From Aphelenchoides besseyi (lineage: Eukaryota; Nematoda; Chromadorea; Rhabditida; Aphelenchoididae): DNA of 64,000 nucleotides. The position numbers and the translations under genes are program-made. Shown here one piece after another: positions 12,901 to 25,295 of this stretch (within the stretch, counting starts at the first letter, position 1; each line of letters opens with the position of its first letter). The stretch lies in assembly GCA_024699855.1 (NCBI GenBank), contig JAMPIQ010000002.1, positions 8,680,001 to 8,744,000 on the forward strand, in the 5' to 3' direction. Under the pieces are notes generated by a model that did not search any database, was not told where the DNA came from, and worked only from the letters and a program-made list of their open reading frames with translations.

Positions 12901-15900
12901 ACAACGACGTTTGCAGCGTTTAAGTCGCGAACAGCGCCGTCAACGACAACAATCGACTTCACAGTCACAAGACGCCAATGTGAATAACGATGTTCCACCC
13001 ACACCGGCAGTCAATACTCAACCGTCCGCTGACGAAACGGATGAAGATGCTTTGGACCCCGATTTTATGGCCGCATTACCACCGGAAATTCAAGAAGAAG
13101 TCTTGCTTCAACACGAACGTCGCATAGCTGAGAGAGCGGCCCAAAACGCTGCGGTCCAACAACAAGCAAACGCACCAACTCCGGCCGCTGATGCTATTGC
13201 ACTTCTCGATTCGTTGGCGCCTTCGCTTCGAGCGCAAGTTCTTGCTGAAGCTGATGAGTCAGTTTTGCAAATTTTACCCGAGAATTTGGTTGCTGAAGCC
13301 TCTCGCATGCGTCAAAATTTAGAACACGATGTAAGTCGACTCTTGTCTTAACATTTGGCACTTTTCGTTTAGGAAATTTTGCGAGCTGCCGGTAGTTTCC
13401 GTCACAATCATCCACCTGAGTTTCGCGGATGGCGAAACGATGTTGCTTTTCGTAATCAATACTCGTCAGCATCTGTGCCACCGGCGTCCATCGTTCAAAT
13501 CTTGGACTCACCATCAATTGCCACACTCTCGTTACTTTACTTCTTTGAAAACGAACGTTTTCAACAAACTCGTGCACAAGTACGAATCTATTTGATTAGC
13601 CAACAAATTCAATGATCTTTTTTAGCGAGTTTTGAAAGTTATCAGTATGCATCCTGGTACTTCTGACTTCGTTATTCGCTCGATGCTCTCACTGATAAAA
13701 GCGGCATCGACATATCAAAACATCGACTACGAGGAGGATCCGTTTGTTGCACCGTCTGATGGCCGTTGGACTGGTAACTTGAAAGTTCAGACCGCGTTGA
13801 ATAGTCCGGAACGTGCGTTGGTTGTCAACGATAACAACGGTTGGTTTCAATTTCTTCAATCATGATGATCATTCGATTTCAGTGTTTGTACACGACTTGT
13901 CTCGTGTTCAATTGTGTACACGGGCACTTGAGACCTTAAACATTTTGGCTCGTCAGTCGGGTCTTAGCTTCTTCAACACTCCACTGCGTTATCATCTGTT
14001 AAAAGAAGTACCGAAACACGAAAAACCGCAATCTCTCGATGCGTTTTGGGATATTGTTCGAAAGTAAGTGGTAAATTGATCTCTGCAACAATACTGTGAA
14101 TTTAGAATTGATGCATCAGCCATTGAAGGAACGAAATTCGAAAACTCGACAAAAAAAGAACTCTCGATTTTGACTGAAGTTTCCGATGTGGACATTCGAA
14201 ATTGTCCGTTTGGTTTATTGCTGGATTTGTGCACTCAACCCCCCATCTGCAATACTCCAACTTTGCTCGAAAAGGCGATGCGCATTTTCCATGTGGTAAG
14301 TCAATTGATCAACAGAAAGTTCGAGTTCACAAGCTTTTAGACTCTTTCCGTTCCTGCTAACACGGCTTCTACGAAAGAGATTCCGTTGGCCGATAACGAA
14401 GAAACAAAAGAATTTCTATTGTCACGTTTCAAGAAACTGATTCTCGTGAGTTCGTCGATCACTTGTACATTAAAAATGAGCTCGATTTCAGTCCGTTCTC
14501 GATGGCTATTCGTGCGAAGAATCACTTCGAGAATTTCGCAACTTCTTCGTTCAACTGTTGTACGCATTCCCATCGCTTCGTTTCTCCATCTTCGCGATCC
14601 TCTTCGATGTTGTTCGCGAACAAGGAATTCGATTAACTCAACTGTTGGAAGAACTACGTGACTGTTTGAACAACGAGAAGCGTGCCGATCAAAGCGAGGA
14701 CTCTACAATGGAAGTCGTTGAGAAACGAATTCCGCAAAAACTTTCCATTTTGGCCGGATCATCGCAAAACATGGAAGCGACTCTTGACGTTGTTACAACG
14801 CGAAGTCTTAGGACTTCCAAACGAAATCAACCAAAACAACTTCTTCGCTCATTGAACATAGTTTCCTATCTGAGAAACCAGCTGACCGAAATGTACAAGC
14901 GACGAAAACAATCGGACACATCGGAGCGAAGCAACGATTTCAACAAAGAAGCTTTGGAAAAGGAGGACAAATTGCTGTTTACCGTATTGGATGATTTGGA
15001 TTCTTTGTGGGAAGTTCTGTCGTTTTGTTTGGAAAAAGTCAGTCAATCGGCGGATACCCGAATGCTTTTAAGTTTGCAATACGCAGCCGAAGCGTTCTTC
15101 TTGCTTCATGCGTTGGCGATTTCTGCTCCAGGATCCGATGCAACAAGTGGAATCGCCGCTCAATCACTTCAACCACAAGCCGACGAATCAGATCAACCGT
15201 CAACTTCGGCGGTAAGTCAACTGAACTACTGAAATAGTCGAAACTTTCAATTTCAGGCATCTCGTATACCCGAAGCAATGGAAATAGAAGAAGCACCGGG
15301 ACTGAAATCTTCTCGTTTCACGAAAAAGATTCTCAGCTTCGCAGGTAGGTAATTTCGTTTCAAGCAAGTATTCACGCACGTATTTCAGAGAAACATCGAA
15401 CAGTGTTGAACCAGATCCTTCGATCTAGCTACTCAAGCAGTATGGAGAATAGTGCGTTCGCTGTACTCACTTACTTCCCTAAACTGTTGGACTTCGACGT
15501 GAAGCGAAAGTATTTCTACAAGGAGATCAAAAAGTTGGACGATCGTACACGCTTCCGTCGTGACGACGTGGCCGTACGCATTCGCCGCAACCATCTCTTC
15601 TCCGACAGTTATCGTGAACTTTTCCGTCTTCGGACATCTGATTGGAAATCACGATTTTACATCATTTTCGAAGGCGAAGAAGGTCAAGACGCCGGCGGTT
15701 TACTTCGTGAATGGTACTCGATTATCACTCGCGAAGTGTTCAATCCAAACTACGCACTTTTCATCACTGCGCCGGGCGATGGAGTTACGTACATGATCAA
15801 CAAATCATCACACGTCAATCCGGAGCATTTGGATTACTTCAAGGTAACAAAATAAAGAGTTCAGTCTCATTTTGATTTGTTTTTAGTTTGTCGGACGTAT

Positions 15901-16687
15901 CATTGCGAAAGCCATCTACGACAACAAGCAACTCGATTGCTATTTCACCCGTGCATTCTACAAACAAATTCTGAACTTGCCTGTTCGTTATCAAGACATC
16001 GAGTCTGAAGATCCGGATTACTTCAAGAATCTCAAATTTCTGCTGGAGAATCCCATCGAGAACGCTGGAGTAGATCTGAACTTCAATTTGGAAGTCGAGG
16101 AATTTGGCGTCCGTTCATGGCGTGAATTGAAGGAAGGAGGCACGAAGATCGCGGTGACCGACGAAAACAAAGAGGAGTACGTCAAGTTGGTGTGCCAAAT
16201 GAAAATGACCGGTGCTGTTCGCAAACAAATCGATGCATTCTTAGCCGGATTCTACGAGATCATTCCACGAAAACTTATCTCAATTTTCAACGAACAAGAA
16301 CTCGAACTTCTGATCTCTGGACTTCCGGACATCGATATCGACGACCTCTACAACAACACCGACTACAAGCAATACACTCGTACTTCGCCACAAATCCAAT
16401 GGTTTTGGCGTGCACTTCGATCGTTTGAGAAGGCCGATTTGGCGAAGTTCCTTCAATTTGTCACTGGCACTTCGAAAGTCCCGCTCCAAGGGTTCGCACA
16501 TCTCGAGGGAATGAACGGTGCTCAGAAATTCACGATTCATATGGATACTCGCTCCAATGAACGACTACCATGTGCTCACACGTGCTTTAATCAACTGGAT
16601 TTGCCGCAATACGAAAACTTCGAGCAACTTCACAAACTTCTTCTGACGGCAGTTCGCGAGTGTACCGAAGGATTCGCATTCGCTTAA
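3908..16687 (+). CDS. eel-1: HUWE1/EEL-1 HECT-type E3 ubiquitin ligase
   Basis: A very large multi-exon gene (about 33 short introns by my count; roughly 3,700 residues, against about 4,100-4,400 for worm EEL-1 and human HUWE1). The first exon (3908-3955) matches the start of HUWE1. The N-terminal armadillo-like region follows, for example [20 protein letters not shown] near 5435 and [11 protein letters not shown] near 6220. Next come a UBA domain near 8171-8280 ([15 protein letters not shown]), a WWE domain near 9085-9260 (QWYYW), a long acidic stretch near 10840-11200, and two ubiquitin-binding UBM-like repeats near 12827 and 13040 ([24 protein letters not shown]). The C-terminal HECT domain (about 15460-16684) keeps the catalytic Cys in [10 protein letters not shown] (codon 16583-16585) and ends GFAFA. 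The enzyme transfers ubiquitin from E2 to substrates via this Cys. It appears intact. Confidence 0.96.
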
Positions 16688-17105
16688 CTACGATTCCTCA
16701 TTGTAATCATACTGTTTCTTTTAGTTTTGATATCTGTGTTTGCTTCTCAATATAAAATCATGTTGAGTCCACGGGTCGATTGGGGTTTAACAAAAAACAA
16801 ATGACGCGGTATTTCATTGTGGTTTAGTAAACTTGAAATTTATTCACCGTTTTGTTCGTCATCAACTTCTGACCTTATATTTTTGTTATATTTGTCCAAT
16901 GTTTTAAGCGAATAAAGTTTGTTCAATCAAATCAATCGATGCGTACGAGTTCACAGGAACAGTCGGCTGACGTGTACCGTTTAATTGGACTGCTCATCAA
17001 ATTAAAACCCGAATCGAAGTGTAAAAATTGTCGACCGCCGGTTTTCACCTGAACTCGTCTTTGCGTCAGTTTAAATCGAATGTTCAGATCAAAATTGTCG
17101 TCGTG
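16688..17105. other. Intergenic region after eel-1
   Basis: This holds the 3' end of eel-1, including AATATAAAATC near 16749 and GAATAAAG near 16911 that could serve as polyadenylation signals, and the upstream region of the DEG/ENaC gene. No gene is seen. Confidence 0.5.
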
Positions 17106-19292
17106 ATGTGCAATTGCTGCGGTTTATGTTCGGAAAAAGTGCGAGCATATGCATTCTGGTCGTTGAGTAAGAGCTTAGTCGGATGCCAAAGTTGAGGATT
17201 GTGTTTTTCAGTTGCATTGTTAACGGCATTGACTGTCCATGATGTGAGGATGAGATCCTTTTTAAGAAAACGTATTCATTTTTTTAGGTTTGGTTGTTAT
17301 TTGGTGAGTACATCGAGAATCCCAAATTGGCTGACATGGGGTTTGTGTTCAATGATACCATGAAGTTGCCCGTTTTTACCGTCTGTATTCCAACTCCAAT
17401 GGTTTTGTCGATTTTCAACTCGACGCTCTTCAACACTCCGGACGATAAGAAGACGTCGCACGTCATTCAGGTGTTCGCATTAAATCGTCGATCACATTTG
17501 AGCTAACGGTTTTTAGAACGAACTTGAACAGATGCAAACGGCTGATGTGTTCTTGAAACGTGATTGGGATTGGCGTTTGGTTGAAGACGCGTATCGAACT
17601 ATAGCGAAGATTCATTCAATTGAGCGCGAAACAGACGATTCATACGTTGGAAACGAAATCAAGAAACTTCAGAAGCAAAACTCAAAAACAAAACAGTTGA
17701 AGAAAATTCAGGTACGTTACGAGTTCTATTGCAACAAATCACAGTGTTTAGCAATGGCAGAAGCATTTGGCGGAAAGAAAGGTGGAATTCGTAGATTTTG
17801 TACAGAAAACTGGCAATGAAGTGCTGAAAAGGTATGTTTCATTATGTTGATGTCAAAAAAGAATCTGTTCAGAATGGTCAAGAAGGCTATCAGATCATCT
17901 ATGGATAACGAGGATTATTTCAACGCGACTTACAAAGTGACATGGATTAGTGAGCCAAATATCTGTTTTCAACCGCAGTTCAGTGGAAATGGAAGTCAAT
18001 TGGTTACAACCCAAGTTTGTGTTCTCAAGTAATTTCATTTAATCGTTAGCACTTAGGGACAATTTTTTCACATGAAAATCGGTCACGATCCTCGAAAAGT
18101 TGATTCACAACAACATTTGATAATCGATTTAAATGGCCGAGACGCGAACATGGCCGAATTTAGGGTTTTTTCTACAAATAAAATCTAACAATCAAGTGAG
18201 CTTTAGGACTCTGGAGGTCATACAACCGAAGGTGTTAACAATGGAATTAAGGTACATCTTCACGCAAATATGTTGAAAACAATCGTGTATTTAGGCGGGA
18301 ACTATTTCCGATCTTCTCGTCGAAATTCGTACCGTGTAAGACAGTTGAGTCGTTTAAAACTGTCGCAATCATCTTTCAGGTACGAATTGCTCGAAAATGA
18401 AGAAGAAGGAACGGCGTGTGTTTCTATTGATGACGATGAGGACGAAGACGAGAGTCCAAATCAAACAGAGTTCACACCCGTTTTTGAATGCCAAGGAAGA
18501 TGTAGAGCCGACTTGATTAGAGTATATTGAAGCGAACAAACATCTAATAGTTATTCGTTTAGGAACTTTGTCATTGCACTCCAATTTCAACTTATCATTT
18601 GGTGAAGGAGTATAAGGACATGGATATCTATCCAGTTTGCGATTATGCTACTTGTAATATTGGGTTCGTTATCGAATAAGCAAATTAATTTTATTTTAAG
18701 TTTAGGAACAACTCGAAGACAATGAACGAAAAGCGATGTGTTGCGAAATGTCGGCATGGATGTACGATGACACGTTATTCAATCAAACAACTCAATAATC
18801 GTCCATCAATTGGACTACGAGAAGGACATCCAATGTTGTTTCCAAATCAAACTACGTTCCTTCTCCAATGGGGTGCTTTTGAATTTTTACATATGGAGCA
18901 AAGTAAGTTCATTGAACTCATTCTGCTAATGAATGATTTGAGGTTACAAATACGAAAGTTTTGTTTCGTTTGTATCGGAATTAGGTGGTACATTAGGCAT
19001 TTGGTTGGGTTTGTCGGTGTTGACTCTTCTACAAGGAAGTGTGTTTGTAACAGAGAAGTTGACAGAAAAAGTAAAAGATCGACGAAAGAAGTCACATATG
19101 CCCGCGGGAGAACGGAAGTTGGGAGACGAGGATCGAAAGTCTTCATTCTCACAAAACCCATTTGGTGATGGGAACCTGAGTGAGAATCCGTTTGGTGACT
19201 TTTCCAGTGGTACAGTTATTTATCAAATGTCAAAGTGACTGATAATTTTAGGGCCACAAAAACGAACTACAAGCAGTGAAAAGCTCAAATAA
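17106..19292 (+). CDS. DEG/ENaC-family sodium channel subunit
   Basis: About twelve exons join in phase. The protein starts with a very short cytosolic N-terminus, then a first membrane segment (AFWSLIALLTALTVHDV). A large extracellular part follows, with LPVFTVC near 17364 and a Cys-rich region (FECQGRCRADLIR, ELCHC, CDYATC, KCRHGC). The second membrane segment is LGGTLGIWLGLSVLTLLQG, the family signature G-x-S-x-L filter region. Such subunits assemble as trimers to make amiloride-type cation channels used in touch, acid or peptide sensing. The C-terminal tail carries two NPFGD repeats (near 19160-19200); NPF is a known ligand for EH-domain endocytic adaptors. I do not see the His-Gly gating motif before the first membrane segment, so a missing upstream exon is possible. 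The splice path near 18160-18380 is less certain. The last exon is tiny and ends SEKLK. Confidence 0.85.
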
Positions 19293-19424
19293 TCAATCTA
19301 CACACGCTTAAAATAACCGTTTAGTTTTTCCTTGTATATAATCAATTAATGTTTTAAGAGTTTATTTTGTTCGCATTCAAATAAAAGTACAATTTTTAAG
19401 AATTAAAAGACGAGATCCGTGTAC

Positions 19425-20462
19425 TTATTTGAAAAAGTTTGTGATTTTCATTGTTCCGTCGGCTGCTTTCATCAGTTTGCGCTTCTTAGTTGCCGCTACA
19501 GCAGTTGCTTTCTAAAATTGCAAAACAACAATAAATTCAACAAATTTGCTTAACCTTTTCACTGTGCATCGATTCCATCGTTCGTTTGTTCTTCGGTGTC
19601 TTCTTCTCAACAATCACTTCACGAATGTACCATTCATGTTGGAGAAAACTCGAAAACGTTTTTGGTAGATTATCCGCAAAGAAGTTGTCAAAAGCATAGT
19701 ATCTCAAAGCTTCAGCTAAAATTGACTGTTCATTAATGTTACAAGAACTTAATGTTTACCATCTTCTTTGATAGGTTTTGACACGATAACAGTTGATTTC
19801 AGTAGACCAAGCAACTTATCAAATCGACTTTTCAACCATCCAATCAACTTCTGTTCGTTTCGCTCGTATTCCCCATTTTCGTGAACATCATTCACTAAGC
19901 TCATGACCGTAGAAGTTGACGGCATGGCTGAAATCAACGACAAGGCCGGAAACGCGTCTTCATTGAGTATATTCGTCAATTTGAAACGAGTTCCCTTTGG
20001 CTAAAAATAATGAAATTGAATGTTTTCAGACGCTTTAAACAAACCTGTTTAAGAAGATATGGAATTATCAAAAAAAATGGATGTATTGGTGTCAGGAAAC
20101 TGATCTTGGTCGGATTAATTACCGAATCATTGAAAAAACACGATCTTTTCTCCATATCCTTTTGCAAGACTTCGTACACCTCCTGCTTTCCAATATAATA
20201 CAATGCTGCGGTGTTGGCTCGTGGATGCAGTAAATGATAGAATTCGACAGGATCATCAACATCTAAAAAACGATAAATTTGTAAGAAAACAATTGAACTA
20301 ACCTGGAGCCACGAGAATACGCCGCGCTGCTTCTTCATCCGACTCAATAGAACAAAGTGGAACTTCAATAGTAATAGACTCAATATTTTCAATTTCATCC
20401 GCTAACCTTGTGGTTTCTCCTTCTTCTTTCGTGGCTTCTTCTCGTTGTACGACATCGCTCAT
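19425..20462 (-). CDS. RNASEH2B: Ribonuclease H2 subunit B
   Basis: Five exons on the minus strand give about 287 residues (human RNASEH2B about 312). RNase H2 is the nuclear heterotrimer that removes ribonucleotides from DNA and degrades RNA:DNA hybrids; B is a structural subunit. The central part matches the family: FYHLLHPRANTAALYYIG, ISFLTPIHPFFLIIPYLL (the family's 'TPvDPlFLlLpyL' segment) and an EALRYYAFDNFFADNLP stretch corresponding to the RYAHGLISDYIP segment. The end reads MKITNFFK, in the place of the PCNA-interacting PIP box (MKSIDTFF) of the human protein. The last exon is 19508-19425. The gene converges on the DEG/ENaC gene at its 3' end and is head-to-head with the small gene at 20461. 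Confidence 0.88.
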
Positions 20463-21288
20463 GTTTTCGAAACCTAAGAAGAAGCCGAAAGATTATAAAG
20501 GACAACGAGAAAACTCAAACGCCGCTGCAACTTTTTTGCGCGCTAAACGACACAACTATCCACGCGAAATTAGCGATTGTATGTCAATTATTAGTCAAGA
20601 TTTCATACTCGACATAAACAGTTATTACGAATGGTGGAATGCAGTGTGTCTCAGCGAAAAGTTCGAATTTGAAACGTCTAGCACTTTGTAAGGAGTTGAT
20701 GGATTTTCCTGCGTTTTTTTGATTGGAAATTTATGGCAATTTTGCGTGATATCTTTTTTATAGCTTCAATTTAATGTTAAAAAATGATAATTGCATTTTC
20801 GCCGAATGCTTGCTTTTTCGACCCGCTTTTCGCACTCTTTTTCCAGTGGTTAAATGAGTTGGTCACCACAAGAAAAGGAGTTTTGCGTTTTGAAGTTCGC
20901 CCAAACGCAAAGTTCAGTTGCCTTTTAACATTCATTTCGCCGTCATTTTAACCTCAGTTGGCGTGCTGCAGTCTCGAGTACCGAAAATTTTGCCGTTTGG
21001 ACTGAAAATCTGTTGAATCGTGAATCTTGTGAATCGAAGAAAAGAGAAACTTCTCGGTTTGCCCTCAACTTCTTCTCATGATTGTTTTCCAGTTCTGAAC
21101 AAAATCCAGAAATGCTTGATGCAGTCTTGGAAGCAATTCGAAACGACCCCAACCTCGATGAACTCGAAGGTCGCACTGAACAAGAATTTAAAAATTTGCC
21201 GCAAGTGATGGTGAATCAAGCAATTAAGGACTATGAACGTAGACTTAAGAAGGTGATAGACAATGACGGCAAAACAGTTGAAATTTAA
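20461..21288 (+). CDS. Small two-exon protein of unknown function
   Basis: Exon 1 is 20461-20687 and exon 2 is 21093-21288. The donor TTT|GTAAGG and acceptor GTTTTCCAG|TTC join in phase 2 to give 140 residues. The N-terminus is very basic (MFSKPKKKPKDYKGQRENSN); the C-terminal half is acidic and helical (EMLDAVLEAIRNDPNLDELE, DYERRLKKVIDNDG). I recognise no domain. Its ATG overlaps the start codon of RNASEH2B by two bases on the opposite strand, so the two genes must share a bidirectional promoter or use other starts. The 3' end of exon 1 and half of the 405-nt intron form one arm of an inverted repeat whose other arm lies just past the stop codon. Without splicing, exon 1 would stop at 20691. 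Confidence 0.5.
20642..20847 (+). repeat. Inverted repeat, left arm (206 bp)
   Basis: This is the reverse complement of 21339-21544, with four mismatches that I can count, all inside the part that overlaps exon 1 coding sequence. The arm covers the last 46 nt of exon 1 and the first 160 nt of the intron of the small gene. Confidence 0.92.
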
Positions 21289-21338
21289 CGGTAAACCGAT
21301 CAAAGAAATTTTCGACTTTTTTCACTTTCAAGCGCATT

Positions 21339-21544
21339 ACTGGAAAAAGAGTGCGAAAAGCGGGTCGAAAAAGCAAGCATTCGGCGAAAATGCAATTATC
21401 ATTTTTTAACATTAAATTGAAGCTATAAAAAAGATATCACGCAAAATTGCCATAAATTTCCAATCAAAAAAACGCAGGAAAATCCATCAACTCCTTACAA
21501 AGTGCTAGACGTTTTAAATCCGGACTTTTCGCTGGGACACACTG
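21339..21544 (-). repeat. Inverted repeat, right arm (206 bp)
   Basis: This is the inverted copy of 20642-20847, starting 51 nt after the stop codon of the small gene. The 491-nt spacer holds exon 2. A transcript crossing both arms could form a long near-perfect hairpin. No target-site duplication or transposase was seen, so a local inverted duplication is as likely as a foldback element. Confidence 0.92.
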
Positions 21545-22708
21545 TACAACGAGGAAAGTGAACAGTTGCAAACACGAGCAAAGAACGCAAATCTTTTGAT
21601 GACGTTCAGTCCGAATCGATTAGTAAAAACGACTTGCTACCGACTGGTGGCTGCGGTTTATACGCAGCTTCAAATCTGTCAGTTGACACGGCTTAGCTTA
21701 TCTTATCGCATAGATTGGGACTTCAAGGGATATTGCGTTTTGAATTTCAAATAGACGTTCGCAACCAAAAATGCGTCGAAGAAATGACTGCTGATTGGTG
21801 GCATTGCCGCGAGTTTTGATTGCGAGCGTCGGATCGATCAAAGGACGGTGGACTTAGAAAACACTAGCAATTTGGGTTGTAAATTTGAGGCTGGGGATCA
21901 GTGACTGTTAACAAACTGAAAGAATACTCGACGGGATTTCTTTTTACCGTTGTATCCTGCAGTTGATTGCAATTTTTTCAACTTATCATGTTAGAATTTC
22001 ACGGCATTGGTCAACACGTTCGTGACTATCTCCATTGAGATACCTGGTTTGAGCATTTTCAAGCATTCCTCTTAGATAAACTGAATGTACAAATAAAATT
22101 CTGTGCTCAGCAGTTTTCTTGAAACAGAATTCAAGTGAACAGGTTTTGATTAATATTTCTGAATGTCTCTAATGATTTCATGATCGCACCTCAAAGTATC
22201 TTATTTTTGGGCATTTTACTTCGAATAGGAGCTATTTTCCTACAAAAACTACTGAACTGATCTTCCTCATTTTTGGCCCATGCAATTTTAAACTATCATA
22301 CGACGGTTTTTTTGTTTGGCGTAAAAGTGGCGGGAACTATTCTATGTAGATCCTGTTTTATTATCAAAGGAAAGTTTGAATAATCAACGTTGCAGACCAC
22401 TCCACCATTTGATTACAACTACGTATCCTTGAACAGCGCTTAAATTCGTTTCGTTCAAATCTGCATTCCCAAAGACCTCGAAGTGAATGCACTTCAGCTA
22501 CTAAACGATAATTCCATCGGCTTGTACATCAACGGACTCCGCTCGTCAAGCTGAGTTCAACGGCAACAACTTTTTAGTACAAAAATCACACACGAGATAC
22601 ATTGTTCCCTGCAGATGATCTGCTAAAGTTGTTTCTGATAGCGGGCGTATATTGACTGCACTTTTGTTCAAATATTTTATTATGGCAAGTTAATTAATTC
22701 GATGATAT
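21545..22708. other. Intergenic stretch, no supported gene
   Basis: AT-rich sequence between the inverted repeat and the minus-strand chemoreceptor. Open stretches are short and start at non-ATG codons, and I could not join them by splice signals. Confidence 0.45.
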
Positions 22709-23922
22709 TTACGTTACTGTGGCACTCTTTTTGTTGAATGGAAAAGTTCTTGCACTAAGAGCAGCGGCCGGAGAAAGTGGTCGTTGATGAACGCGAAGAA
22801 GAAAGCGAACACAACAGAGAGCACGACGAAGCATCCGTTGACGAAGCACATCACTGAACCCAAACAGAAGGTAAGGGTTGATTGCTGAATAGAGAGTACT
22901 AAAATGTAGTTACGATGAAATACTTCGGTTATCAAAACTCACTCTAAAAAGTTATAGAGATTCAATTCCGAATCAAATGCTGAACCCATAGCAAACTTGG
23001 CGATGATATAGGTGGTAACTATTAGTTGCAATGAGCAAACTAACAAGGACATAAGCAAAAGTCGATGCTCTCTTTTTCGTTGGACTGTTGCTCGATTTAC
23101 GTAGGCGGTAGTTATTGCAACTAAAATTTCAAGAAATTTGCAGAAATATCACAAATAACTAACCGGTGGTTGTTGTTTTCTTTTTTTGGTGTTTATGTAA
23201 AGAATACAAAATCATCGAGTATTGAAACAAAATCACGGTGGAATAGATTACCATCAAGAAACCAATAAGACCGAAGTATAAGTGAGTCAGGAATTTGCTG
23301 AACGAGATTTATTAAAAGATTTTAGAGCGATCAGTTACTTTTGCAGCTTTTGAATTAAACCGCCGCTTTTGGTTTGTTGGTATTCGACAGGTGACAGCAA
23401 TGTTGCACTTCCCATCAGAATGGACGGTAACAAAATGAAGAGGTAGATCCAAATTCGGGAAGATCGACGCCAATACTGACAAAACAATCAAATTACACTT
23501 ATCATTGTTATCACAAACCTGATCATGTTTATGCGCAAATACTATGGCAGTGAATCGATTACACGCTAACAATAAGGTTGAGTGCACTTGACAGATTCCC
23601 GATGACCAAGAAATGAAGAAGCCGATGCGTAGCAATGTTCCTCCAACGCTCAAATAGAAATCAGCAAACCATCCCCATTTCGCAAACTGATATGTTAAAT
23701 ATGTGTTAAGCAAACAAACTGAAACTCATTTATCGTTTCACACGCAAAAACTTCCAACTCACAAACATCAACGTAACCGACAATCTCACAAATCAGATAG
23801 AACGAAGCGCTCGATCGTTTTTCATTTGATGCAATATCTCGTATAACCGAAAGCATCAAACAGTACAGTGGAATAGTGATAACAGTGAAGATGAACACCG
23901 ACCATTCGATCACGTCCGGCAT
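22709..23922 (-). CDS. Serpentine chemoreceptor, Srg/Srv-like 7TM protein
   Basis: Six exons on the minus strand join in phase from ATG (23922) to TAA (22709-22711). The protein opens with a first membrane segment (WSVFIFTVITIPLYCLM). It has the family's second-helix region (FCLLNTYLTYQFAKWGWF) and the third-helix motif LLACNRFTAIVFAHKHDQ followed by YWRRSSRIW, which resembles the NRFTA-x-x-F-P...W pattern of Srg/Srv receptors. The seventh helix reads SAINPYLLFGFSDVLRQRML. These receptors are nematode G-protein-coupled chemosensors. The cytosolic tail is Arg/Ser-rich and ends KKSATVT. Reading frame and key motifs look intact. Srv against Srg cannot be settled by eye. Confidence 0.82.
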
Positions 23923-25249
23923 TCTTGTTGGAACTGTAAAACTGAAAATTAACCAACGAACACATCGACTGTAAATCGGGAGTGTTAACGCGAATTCCAA
24001 TTCTTTTCAAAATTCTACACGCTCTTAACGTAATAAAAGGGCAATCATTTTCAGGTCTGATGTTAATGTCAATGAATTGATTGAATAAAAAGAACAAACC
24101 AAGTGGTCTAGACGGCGGTCAAATTAACGGATTGCAACGTTACAAGCGCTAAAGAATGATTTCCGGTTTAGAAGAAAAATGAGTAAACACACGACCGAAC
24201 GGACCCTCCAATTTGATTAGAACGTCATCACCTCAAACTCATTGGTTCACAAACTAAAAAGCAAGAAATTATCCTACAAGCACGAGAGCGAACTTGCGGT
24301 CGTAAATAGAAAAGTGCATTACAAGTGTTGAACAATGATAAATAGCAATTAGCGATGACAATCACGGACAAAAATGGATGCTCAGTAATGTCATGAAATA
24401 CGGAGAAATGTTTGAAAAAACGGCTACGTAATCGTCGTAGTCTTTGTTGACCAGGATAATCAATTTGATTGGGATAATGAAGGAATTCGACAGGTTTTAC
24501 CATAGAAACTGGTCAATTCAATTGGCGTTGTTTATACGACGATAAACTTTGTTACCGAGAATGAAACATCAAATTTCCGAGTACCAATCAAATCCGCCGT
24601 TTCACTCGAACTGAAAGATCGAATTACTTTTAATTATTCACTACACTGCACGGATACCAGTTGTTGCGTGATTTCATCATGCTTCTTCAAACGCCAGTTT
24701 ATATTCACATCAGCCGTGCAAAGATGGACGTACGAAAACCCTAAACTTTGGCTGCGGATTGTACAAATTGCTGCCAATATACCTACGAGTTCAGCCAAAA
24801 TCTTCGCTTTCCCACGTTCTTTTCTGCACGTGATCGAATTCTCATTTGTATTCCGGACCGTTGGGTGGTATTTTGCGTTTGTTATTGTATTCGAAATTAC
24901 AATTTTCGACGTTAAAACTTTGCAAGAATTGTTGTTATTCTGTGATGTTCGTGGAGTTAAAATGCAAAACAGAAGCTTTGTTTTTATGATATCGTTTTAA
25001 ACGTAAGATCGCATGTGTATAATCAAACTTGGTTATTGAATGAGATCGTTGTCGATTGTTTCTTCCGACAATTGACTTCCTACCAGTGTTTGCTCAACAC
25101 CATTCAGCGAAGGTAAAAAAGAGTGGAACCACACGGCCAAATGTCATCGTGATCATATTAGGACAATAAATTGCTCTGATCAACCGGAATTGTGTTCTTA
25201 TTGGTCACAATAGGGATCAAAAAGATCACCACAACCGGTCGTAAACTCA
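23923..25249. other. Intergenic stretch, no supported gene
   Basis: This lies between the divergent chemoreceptor gene and the first poly-cysteine gene. A 110-codon hydrophobic open stretch at 24668-25000 (plus) and a 91-codon stretch at 24503-24228 (minus) show no domain or splice partner. I leave them uncalled. Confidence 0.4.
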
Positions 25250-25255
25250 TATAAA
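25250..25255 (+). promoter_or_regulatory. TATA box of poly-Cys gene 1
   Basis: TATAAA lies 46 nt before the start codon at 25296, in the same arrangement as in four neighbouring secreted-protein genes. Confidence 0.55.
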
Positions 25256-25295
25256 CCCAAAAGAAAGCTGTGAAGGTTTGTTTATTCTTCTCGTC

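Noticed and set aside
18160..18220. Stop codon in the DEG/ENaC frame near 18185 as a sign of a pseudogene
   Set aside because: A GT...TTTAG intron from about 18167 removes it and keeps the frame on both sides.
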